A stretch of 64,000 nucleotides of DNA, taken from NCBI RefSeq assembly GCF_014170375.1, contig NZ_LZZW01000033.1, positions 1 to 64,000 on the forward strand, read 5' to 3'. Source of the DNA: Variovorax sp. UMC13 (lineage in GTDB: Bacteria; Pseudomonadota; Gammaproteobacteria; Burkholderiales; Burkholderiaceae_C). The translations under genes were made by a program, and so were the position numbers. Positions 16,868-25,310 of this stretch are shown one piece after another; positions within the stretch are counted from its first letter, which is position 1; each line of letters opens with the position of its first letter. The notes under the pieces are model-generated. The model saw only the letters and a list, made by a program, of their open reading frames with translations, had not been told where the DNA came from and did not search any database.

Positions 16868-17851
16868 ATGAGAGGTTTCATCACACGCCGCGCCGGTCTG
16901 GGCCTCCTCGCCGGCCTGCTGTCCGCCTCGCTAGCCTTCTCGCAAGGCGCTGAGAACTTCCCGAGCAAGCCGATCCGTATCATCGTGCCCTTTAATGCGG
17001 GCGGGACGACGGACGTGCTAGCGCGCTCCATCGGGCAGAAGCTTGCCGAAGCCTGGGGCCAGCCAGTGATCGTCGAGAACCGCCCCGGTGCCGCAGGCTG
17101 GCAGGGCATCGTGGCCATGGGCCATTCGCCGGCCGACGGCCACACCATCGGCCTGACGATCTCCAACATCATCTACGCGAAGTCGCTGTACGCCAGTCTG
17201 CCCTTCGACATGGAGAAGGACTTCGCGCCTGTTTCGATGATCTCCCGCTCGCCGGTAGCGCTGGTGGTGCTAGCGAGCTTTCCAGCCAATGACCTCAAGG
17301 GCTTCGTGGCGCAGATGCGCGCCAACCCCGGCAAGCACAGTTACGCGTCGTTCGGGCAGGGCACCACGGCCCATATCTTTGGCGAGACGCTCAAGCTCGA
17401 CAACCACATCGACCTGGTGCACGTGGCCTACAAGGGCGCCGCGCCGGCTGTGAACGACCTACTGGGCGGCCAAGTGACGGCGGCTTTCCTCGACACCGGC
17501 ACTGTGTTGCCGCTGCTGCAAGCAGGCAAGGTGAAAGTCCTGGCGCTCAGCGGCACGCAGCGGCTGAGCGGTGCCCCCACGCTACCCACCTTTCTCGAGC
17601 AAGGCGCGAAGGGCTTTGAGCCTGTGGGTTTCTTCATGGTACTGGCGCCGGCCAGCACCCCGCTTGAGGTGGTGAACAAGCTCTCGGGTGGCATCGCCAA
17701 GGCGGTGAACTCCACGGACCTCAAACGCCGCATCCTAGACATGGGCCAGGACGTGGCCGGCAGTACGGCGCAGGAACTGGCCGCAGCCATTCGCGCCGAC
17801 GCAGCGCTATTCGACCGCACCATCAAGCTGTCACACATCAAGATCGACTAA
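16868..17851 (+). CDS. Bug/TctC-family periplasmic solute-binding receptor 3
   Basis: The protein has 327 residues from the ATG at 16868 (MRGFITRRAGLGLLAGLLSASLAFSQG, a signal peptide); the longer frame from 16835 overlaps receptor 2. Motifs are FPSKPIRIIVPFNAGGTTDVLARSIGQKL, VENRPGAAGWQGIVAMG, HVAYKGAAPAVNDLLGGQVTAAF and LALSGTQR. It resembles receptor 1 more than receptor 2, and the tandem order suggests duplication followed by divergence. It ends 6 bp before the next CoA-transferase gene. Confidence 0.9.
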   Translation: MRGFITRRAGLGLLAGLLSASLAFSQGAENFPSKPIRIIVPFNAGGTTDVLARSIGQKLAEAWGQPVIVENRPGAAGWQGIVAMGHSPADGHTIGLTISNIIYAKSLYASLPFDMEKDFAPVSMISRSPVALVVLASFPANDLKGFVAQMRANPGKHSYASFGQGTTAHIFGETLKLDNHIDLVHVAYKGAAPAVNDLLGGQVTAAFLDTGTVLPLLQAGKVKVLALSGTQRLSGAPTLPTFLEQGAKGFEPVGFFMVLAPASTPLEVVNKLSGGIAKAVNSTDLKRRILDMGQDVAGSTAQELAAAIRADAALFDRTIKLSHIKID

Positions 17852-17857
17852 AACGGA

Positions 17858-19069
17858 ATGGCCCCAATGCAAGCACCCTACGCCGGCATCCGGATCGTCG
17901 ACCTGTCCGCCGTCGTTTCGGGGCCGATGGCCGCCGGGCTGCTCGCAGACCAGGGCGCCGACGTCATCAAGGTGGAGACGCCCAAGGGCGATCTCACGCG
18001 GTTGATCGGCCCGGCCAAGAACGGCCTGTCGACGCTGTTCGTCGCGATCAACCGGGGCAAGCGCTCGATCGTGCTCGACCTGAAACAGGCCGAGGGCGCG
18101 CTTGTGCTGCGCGACCTGGTCGCGAGCGCAGACGTGCTGATCGAGAACTTCCGCCCCGGCGCACTGGCGCGACTGGGCTTCTCCTACGAGGCCGTGGCAA
18201 CCTACAACCCAGGCATCGTCTATACGTCGATCTCGGGCTTTGGCCAGACCGGTCCTCACGCCGGCTACCGTGTATACGACCCGGTGATCCAGGCCGTATC
18301 GGGCTTCGCAGACTCTCACCCGAACCCCGACACCGGCGAGCCGCAATTGCTGCAGACCCTGCTGTGCGACAAGATCACCGCGCTCACCGCCGCGCAGGCC
18401 ATTGGTGCCGCGCTGCATGCGCGCCAGCAAAGCGGCAAAGGGCAGAAGGTCGAGCTGTCGATGCTCGACGCGGCGTTGTCCTTCCTTTGGCCAGAGGCGC
18501 TGTACAACCATTCGCTGGTGGACCCCAACGCTGCCCCAGTGGTGCCGGAGTTCGGCGCCAACCAGAAGCTATGGCGCGCACGCGACGGTTGGTTCGCCAT
18601 GATCACGCCCCAGGACGACGAGTTCGCGGCCATGTGCCGGGTGCTCGACCTGGCATCGCTGATCCGCGATGAGCGCTTCGTCTCGATCCCTCTGCGCCGA
18701 CTGAACCAGCCCGCCTTGCGCGCCATCGTCGAGCCGCTGGTGGCGGTGCAGGACGTCGACGCCCTCGTGGCCCGCCTCGGCGCGGCCGGCGTACCGGTTG
18801 GTAAGGTGAACCACAAGCACCAACTGGCCGCCGATGCGCAGGTGATCGCCAACGGAGCCCTGCAGGAGACTGAGCAGCCGGGATTGGGCCAGGTGCGCTT
18901 GCCTCGCGCCGCGGCACGTTTCCCCGCCGTGCCACTGGGCCCCGCACCCACTGCACCTCGCCCGGGCGAACACAGCCGCGCCATACTGCGCGAGCTTGGG
19001 CGCAATGACGCACAGATCGATGCGCTGCTGGCCAGTGGCGCGGTGCACGCGTTGGCGGAGGCTGCATGA
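17858..19069 (+). CDS. CaiB/BaiF (family III) CoA-transferase 2
   Basis: The product has 403 residues. The family III core is seen in AGIRIVDLSAVVSGPMAAGLLADQGADVIKVE, NRGKRSIVLDLKQAEG, VLIENFRPGALARLGFSYE, and ISGFGQTGPHAGYRVYDPVIQAVSG, which holds the catalytic Asp (VYD). It has the longer formyl-CoA-transferase/racemase-type C-terminus (GVPVGKVNHKHQLAADAQV). The start may be the ATG at 17858 or the one at 17867. It follows the receptor genes by 6 bp and overlaps the next gene by 4 nt. It probably activates a second acid or a pathway intermediate; the CoA donor is unknown. Confidence 0.87.
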   Translation: MAPMQAPYAGIRIVDLSAVVSGPMAAGLLADQGADVIKVETPKGDLTRLIGPAKNGLSTLFVAINRGKRSIVLDLKQAEGALVLRDLVASADVLIENFRPGALARLGFSYEAVATYNPGIVYTSISGFGQTGPHAGYRVYDPVIQAVSGFADSHPNPDTGEPQLLQTLLCDKITALTAAQAIGAALHARQQSGKGQKVELSMLDAALSFLWPEALYNHSLVDPNAAPVVPEFGANQKLWRARDGWFAMITPQDDEFAAMCRVLDLASLIRDERFVSIPLRRLNQPALRAIVEPLVAVQDVDALVARLGAAGVPVGKVNHKHQLAADAQVIANGALQETEQPGLGQVRLPRAAARFPAVPLGPAPTAPRPGEHSRAILRELGRNDAQIDALLASGAVHALAEAA

Positions 19070-19686
19070 ACGCATCACCCGCCGGAAGCCTCGACTTCTA
19101 CTTCGACTTCATCTCGCCGTACGGCTACTTCGCCTCGCAGCAGATCGAAGCGCTGGCCGCACGGCACTGCCGCACGGTGCGCTGGCATGCGTTCCACATG
19201 CGCGCCGTGACGCGCGATGTGCTGGGCATGCAGCAGGCCCTGGTCGATGTGCCGCTCAAGGGAGACTACGTGCGGCATGACGTGCGCCGAATGGCACGCT
19301 ACTTCGGCATTCCCTATGCACCCGCGCCGACGGCAGGCTTCTCGAGTGTGAACGCGAGCCGCGTGCTGTGCCTGCTGGCCGAGCGCGATGCCGCGGCGGT
19401 CGCCCCGTATGTGCACGCGGTGTTCCGCAGCCAGCATGCGATCGGCGAATCGCCCAACACCTGGGCACAATGCGCGGCCTTGGCGGTCGAGGCCGGTGCC
19501 GATGCTCGGTGGCTTTTGGCACCCGAGCAGGAAGCGCGCGGGCGACTGCTCTTCACCGAGGCCACCGAGGCCGCGGTCGCGCTCGGCGTCTGGGGCACGC
19601 CGAGCTTTGTGGTCGACCAGGAGATGTTCTGGGGCTGCGACCGCCTGCCTCAGCTCGACGACTGGCTGCGGCGCGGCGGCTACTGA
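19066..19686 (+). CDS. 2-hydroxychromene-2-carboxylate isomerase-like (DsbA/GST-kappa fold)
   Basis: The 206-residue protein starts with LDFYFDFISPYGYFASQQIEAL, the thioredoxin-fold strand with catalytic-type SPYGY instead of CxxC. It continues with the helical insert and ends in the second conserved block WGTPSFVVDQEMFWGCDRLPQLDDWL. Family members are glutathione-dependent isomerases of aromatic degradation or GST-kappa enzymes, cytoplasmic. Its ATG overlaps the CoA-transferase stop (ATGA). It ends 1 nt from the convergent gene at 19688, so there is no room for a separate terminator. Its role in a CoA pathway is unclear. Confidence 0.85.
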   Translation: MNASPAGSLDFYFDFISPYGYFASQQIEALAARHCRTVRWHAFHMRAVTRDVLGMQQALVDVPLKGDYVRHDVRRMARYFGIPYAPAPTAGFSSVNASRVLCLLAERDAAAVAPYVHAVFRSQHAIGESPNTWAQCAALAVEAGADARWLLAPEQEARGRLLFTEATEAAVALGVWGTPSFVVDQEMFWGCDRLPQLDDWLRRGGY

Positions 19687-19687
19687 A

Positions 19688-20680
19688 TCATACGAAAGCG
19701 ACGGGTTCGGCCACAAGCCGGTTGCGCGCCTGCGCTTGCTTTAGCGCCAGGGTCGCCTGGCGGTACTCGATGGCCATGCGGTCGATGCGCACCGCGACCG
19801 GATCGACCGCGTCAATCAAGCCGATGCCCTGGCCGCAACCCCAGATGTCCTTCCACGGCTTGCGCGTGCTGCCGAAGTTCATCGCCGAGGGATCGCTCAC
19901 CGGCAGCGCGTCGGGATCCATCCCGGCTGCGCGGATAGAGGGCTTGAGGTAGTTGCCGTGCACGCCGGTGAACAGGTTCGAGTAGACGATGTCGTCGCTG
20001 TCGCTGTCCACGATCATGCGTTTGTAGGCCGCATCGGCGCGCGCCTCCTCGGTCGCGATGAAGGCCGAGCCGATGTACGCCAGGTCTGCACCCAGCGCCT
20101 GCGCTGCCAGAATCGCCTGCCCGCTTGCGATCGCACCCGACAGCGCCAGCGGGCCGTCGAACCATTGACGAATTTCCTGCACTAGCGCAAACGGGCTCTT
20201 CACCCCCGCATGGCCGCCGGCACCGGCCGCCACAGCCACCAGGCCGTCTGCGCCTTTCTCGATCGCCTTGCGCGCGAAGGCGTTGTTGATCACGTCGTGC
20301 AGAACCACGCCGCCCCAGGCGTGCACGCCCTGGTTGATCTCGGCGCGCGCGCCGAGCGAGGTGATCACCAGCGGCACCTTGTAGCGCTCACAGGCCTGCA
20401 TGTCGTGATCGAGTCGGTCGTTGCTGCGATGCACGATCTGGTTGATGGCAAACGGCGCCGCGGGCGCTTCGGGATGGGCGCGATCGTGTGCGGCCAGCGT
20501 CTCGGTGATCTCGGCCAGCCAGTCGTCGAGCAGCGTGGCTGGGCGCGCATTGAGCGCCGGCATCGAGCCGACGATGCCGGCTTTGCACTGCGCGATCACG
20601 AGCGCCGGCGCACTGATGATGAAGAGCGGCGAGGCAATCACCGGCAGGCGAAGCTTCTGGAGGCAGAAGGGGAGTGCCAT
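19688..20680 (-). CDS. Nitronate monooxygenase-like FMN protein
   Basis: The product has 330 residues from the ATG at 20680, with AGGGGAG just upstream. The TIM-barrel FMN protein shows LRLPVIASPLFIISAPALVIAQCKAGIVGSMPALNARP, PLVITSLGA, DGLVAVAAGAGGHAG (the family's active-site His), PLALSGAIASGQAILAAQALGADLAYIGSAFIATEEA and WGCGQGIGLID. The family includes nitronate monooxygenases, 2-nitropropane dioxygenases and FabK-type enoyl reductases. Its place as last gene of a beta-oxidation operon favours an enoyl-CoA-reductase-like or detoxifying role; neither can be proved here. Confidence 0.85.
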   Translation of the reverse strand: MALPFCLQKLRLPVIASPLFIISAPALVIAQCKAGIVGSMPALNARPATLLDDWLAEITETLAAHDRAHPEAPAAPFAINQIVHRSNDRLDHDMQACERYKVPLVITSLGARAEINQGVHAWGGVVLHDVINNAFARKAIEKGADGLVAVAAGAGGHAGVKSPFALVQEIRQWFDGPLALSGAIASGQAILAAQALGADLAYIGSAFIATEEARADAAYKRMIVDSDSDDIVYSNLFTGVHGNYLKPSIRAAGMDPDALPVSDPSAMNFGSTRKPWKDIWGCGQGIGLIDAVDPVAVRIDRMAIEYRQATLALKQAQARNRLVAEPVAFV

Positions 20681-20690
20681 GGCGTGATCC

Positions 20691-21611
20691 TCAGACCGGG
20701 TCCCAGCTGAACACATCGCCGGAGCGGTCGAGCGCGAAGTACTGCGCCTTAAGTGCCGGCAGCGCATGGCTGGCCACCATTTCTGGCGTCCAGCCTTCGG
20801 AGCGATGCACCGAGCGGATCGGGCGCGGCTGGCTGATCAGGAAGATCTCGTTGTTACGCACAGCGAAGATCTGACCGTTGGTGTCGGCCGCCGCATCGCT
20901 CGTCAGGCACACGGCCAGCGGCGCGATCTTCGCCGGCGTCATCTGCTTCATACGCGCCACGCGCTGCTGCTCCGCCGGTGTCTCGGTGGGGATCGAGCCG
21001 ATCATTCGACTCCACGCAAAGGGCGCGATGCAGTTGGAGCGCACGTTGAACTTCTGCATGTCAAGCGCGATGGACTTCGACAACGCGGCCACACCCAGCT
21101 TCGCCGCCGCGTAGTTGGCCTGTCCGAAGTTGCCGATCAGCCCCGAGGTCGAGGTCATGTGCACGAATACGCCCGACTGCTGCGCCTTGAAGTGCGGAGC
21201 GGCGGCGCGGCTGGTGTAGTAGCTGCCGTACAGGTGAACCTTGATCACGGCGTCCCATTCTTCATCGCCCATCTTATGGAAGAAGCGGTCGCGCAGGATG
21301 CCCGCGTTGTTAACCACACCATCGATTCGGCCGAAGTGGTCGAGCGCGCTGGCGATGATGCGTGCTGCCGAGGCCGACGTTGACACGCTGTCAGTGTTGG
21401 CCACGGCCTGGCCGCCAGCCACGCGAATCTCATCGACGACGCGCTGCGCCGGGCCGGCGTCCGAGCCCTCACCGGCTACCGACGCGCCGATGTCATTCAC
21501 CACGACAAGGGCGCCGGCCTGGGCCATGGCCAGCGCGATATCCCGGCCGATTCCGCCGCCGGCGCCCGTTACGACTATCACCTTGTCAGCCAACATTGGC
21601 TTTTCGTTCAT
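20691..21611 (-). CDS. SDR-family dehydrogenase, hydroxyacyl-CoA type
   Basis: This 306-residue short-chain dehydrogenase has the cofactor motif VVTGAGGGIGRDIALAMAQAG, NDIGAS, NNAG (VVNNAGILRD), the catalytic Ser in TSTSG and the YAAAK box (ANYAAAKLGVAALSKSIALDM). The pattern matches the bacterial 3-hydroxyacyl-CoA dehydrogenase domain of the HSD17B4/multifunctional type 2 group. The roughly 50-residue C-terminal tail (PIRSVHRSEGWTPEMV ... FSWDPV) is longer than in simple SDRs but usual for that group. It would be NAD-dependent and act after the MaoC hydratases of the operon. Confidence 0.88.
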   Translation of the reverse strand: MNEKPMLADKVIVVTGAGGGIGRDIALAMAQAGALVVVNDIGASVAGEGSDAGPAQRVVDEIRVAGGQAVANTDSVSTSASAARIIASALDHFGRIDGVVNNAGILRDRFFHKMGDEEWDAVIKVHLYGSYYTSRAAAPHFKAQQSGVFVHMTSTSGLIGNFGQANYAAAKLGVAALSKSIALDMQKFNVRSNCIAPFAWSRMIGSIPTETPAEQQRVARMKQMTPAKIAPLAVCLTSDAAADTNGQIFAVRNNEIFLISQPRPIRSVHRSEGWTPEMVASHALPALKAQYFALDRSGDVFSWDPV

Positions 21612-21656
21612 TGTGTTGCTCCTGTAGCTCTGTCTGTTTCGTTGATCAGAATGAAA

Positions 21657-22439
21657 TCAAGCGGCAGGCCACTGGAAACGCGCGGGGCGTTTCTGCAAGA
21701 AGTCCTGCACGGAGTCGCGGTGCGCGGGCGTGCCCATGGCCAGCGACTGAGCGCTCGCTTCGAGTTCAAGCTGCGTCGTGATGTCGCCACTCGATGCCAC
21801 AGCGCGCTTGATTAGCGCCACTGCCACCGGAGATGCGCCCACAAAACTCGCCGCAACCGCCCGCGCGCGCGCCTGCAACTGCTCGGGCGGCTGCAGCTCG
21901 GCCACCAGGCCCAAGCGCAGCGCCTCGTCGGCGCTGACCTCGCGCGCCGACAACATCAGTTCCTTGGCGCGCTGCGGGCCGACGATGCGCGGCAAGGTGT
22001 AGAAGATGCCAAAGTCGGGCACCAGGCCGATCTTGAGGAAGGACACGCACATGCGCGTGCGCGGGGTGCCGATCACGTAGTCGGCCACCAGCGCCAAGCC
22101 GAAGCCCGCGCCGTAGGTCGCGCCGTCGATGGCGGAGATCACCGGACGGTCGAGCGCGATGAGGTCCTGCAGCCACCCGTGCACGCCGTGTAGGCGCGCA
22201 TGCCAGCCCTCGTTGTCTAGCCCCGCGCCTGCGATGTTGCGCAGATCGCCGCCCGAACAGAAGTGGCCGCCCGCGCCTGTCAGCACCACAGCTCGGATGT
22301 CGCTGCGGCGCTTGATGTCGGCAATGGCGTCGGCCAGCGCGTCGCGCAGGTCTGGGCTCAGTGCGTTGCGGGTGGCGGGGTTGTCGAGCGTCAGCGTCGC
22401 GACCTGTTCGGCTACCTCGTATCGAAGGGGGGTGTGCAT
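21657..22439 (-). CDS. Enoyl-CoA hydratase/isomerase (crotonase family)
   Basis: The protein has 260 residues from the ATG at 22439 (MHTPLRYEVAEQVATLTLDNPATRNALSPDL). The oxyanion-hole segments are GAGGHFCSGGDLRNIAG and ISAIDGATYGAGFGLALVADYVIGT. At the two catalytic-Glu positions of crotonase it shows VSFLKIGLVPDFG, so the second Glu is replaced by Asp or shifted. This suggests isomerase or other crotonase-fold chemistry rather than plain hydration. It belongs to operon B, 14 bp after the SDR at 22454. The longer frame reaching 22778 overlaps that SDR and is rejected. Confidence 0.87.
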   Translation of the reverse strand: MHTPLRYEVAEQVATLTLDNPATRNALSPDLRDALADAIADIKRRSDIRAVVLTGAGGHFCSGGDLRNIAGAGLDNEGWHARLHGVHGWLQDLIALDRPVISAIDGATYGAGFGLALVADYVIGTPRTRMCVSFLKIGLVPDFGIFYTLPRIVGPQRAKELMLSAREVSADEALRLGLVAELQPPEQLQARARAVAASFVGASPVAVALIKRAVASSGDITTQLELEASAQSLAMGTPAHRDSVQDFLQKRPARFQWPAA

Positions 22440-22453
22440 GTCTTCTTTCTCCG

Positions 22454-23260
22454 TTATGTCTTGAGTGCCGTACCGAGGTCGCGCCCGCCGTGCAGCGAGC
22501 TGCCGCCGTCCACGGGAATCACTGCACCGGTGACGAATGAAGCCAGCGGCGAGCTGAGCACCATCGCCATGTCGGCAACCTCGGCGGTGGTGCCGAAGCG
22601 TCTGAGCGGGATCGACGCGGCCATGGCCTCGAGCGCGCCGTCGCCGGGCGCGAGGCGACGCACGCCCTCGGTGTTGCCGATGGGGCCCGGCACGATCGAG
22701 TTCACGCGGATGCCGTCGGGACCCCATTCCATCGCCAGCACGCGGGTCAGCATGTCGAGCCCGGCCTTTGCCGCGCACACATGGGCCTGGTAAGCCGTGG
22801 GGTTGATGGCTTGGGGAGCGGAAATGTTGATGACCGAGGCGCCCGGACGGCGCAGGTGCGCATGCGCGGCACGCAGCACGTTGAACCCGCCCACCAGATC
22901 GATGTCGACCACGGTGCGGAAGCCCTTACTCGACATGCCAAGCGCTGGTGCCACGAAGTTGCCCGCCGCGCCGGACACGAGCACGTCGATGATGCCGAAG
23001 CGTTCGCACGCGGCCCCCAGGGCGGCGTCGATGGCTTCGTAATCGCGCACGTCGGCGCTGTAGCCTTCGGCACCATGGCCGTGGGCACGTAGTTGCGCCA
23101 AGGCACCGGCCACGCGCTCGGCCGATCGGCTCGCGATGGACACGCGCGCACCCCGTCGCGCGAAGGCTTCGGCGATCGCCAGGTTGATGCCGCTGCTGCC
23201 GCCGGCCACGAATACATGGCGGCCGCTAAAGTCGAGGAGGTCGGTGGAGAGAGTTTGCAT
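22454..23260 (-). CDS. SDR-family oxidoreductase (2,4-dienoyl-CoA-reductase-like)
   Basis: The protein has 268 residues. Its cofactor loop is GGSSGINLAIAEAFARRGARVSIASRS; the NNAG position reads VSGAAGNF, a variant found in peroxisomal-type 2,4-dienoyl-CoA reductases. ISAPQA takes the Ser position, followed by YQAHVCAAKAGLDMLTRVLAMEWGP. The usual YxxxK tyrosine is not at its normal spacing (AYQAHVCAAKA), again as in the DECR-like group. It ends with the structural GAVIPVDGGSSL. It would reduce a dienoyl-CoA with NADPH during degradation of unsaturated acids. Confidence 0.85.
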   Translation of the reverse strand: MQTLSTDLLDFSGRHVFVAGGSSGINLAIAEAFARRGARVSIASRSAERVAGALAQLRAHGHGAEGYSADVRDYEAIDAALGAACERFGIIDVLVSGAAGNFVAPALGMSSKGFRTVVDIDLVGGFNVLRAAHAHLRRPGASVINISAPQAINPTAYQAHVCAAKAGLDMLTRVLAMEWGPDGIRVNSIVPGPIGNTEGVRRLAPGDGALEAMAASIPLRRFGTTAEVADMAMVLSSPLASFVTGAVIPVDGGSSLHGGRDLGTALKT

Positions 23261-23290
23261 GTCTTGTCCTGCAATGAATCTGAGAAGGGC

Positions 23291-23700
23291 TCAGCGGTGA
23301 TCCAAGTAGCGGAATGAACCGATGCTGCGTGCCACCACGCGGCCCTCGGCGTCGGTGACGCAGGCCTGACACTGCACCACGCTGCCGTCGGCGTCGACGC
23401 TCAGCACCTCGCCGTCGGCCGTCAGCCGGCCATGACCTGGTTGAAGGTAGCTGGTGTTCAGGTTGAGCGTGACTGCCGTTTTCCTGAAGTTGACGCGAGA
23501 GACCGCTGCGCTGGCCATGACCACGTCGACCAGCGTGGCGACGACTCCGCCGTGCATCGAGTGCGTCGGGTTCAGCAGTTCAGGCCGCATGTCGACCACT
23601 AGCCGGGCGCGTCCATCGCGGGAGAACTCGCGACGCACGCCTAGCAGTGCCATGAAGGGCAATGCAGCAAAGGCCTCGGCGCTGAACGAGGGTGCCTGCA

Positions 23701-23701
<1 letters not shown>
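23291..23701 (-). CDS. PaaI-family (hotdog) thioesterase
   Basis: The protein has 136 residues. The single hotdog domain carries the PaaI signature NPTHSMHGGVVATLVDVVMASAA (conserved HGG and downstream Asp), with NLNTSYLQPGHGRLTADGEVL. Such enzymes hydrolyse acyl-CoA or aryl-CoA, often to release stalled CoA. Its start overlaps the stop of the upstream acyl-CoA synthetase gene (23701) by one base (TGATG), so the two are translationally coupled. The fused ligase-thioesterase upstream (25311-27428) has the same pair on one chain. Confidence 0.87.
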
Positions 23702-25263
<1,562 letters not shown>

Positions 25264-25310
25264 CGTTTGTCTCCGACGTGGGTTGTTGTCTGTCTCGGGG
25301 AATGGGCAGG

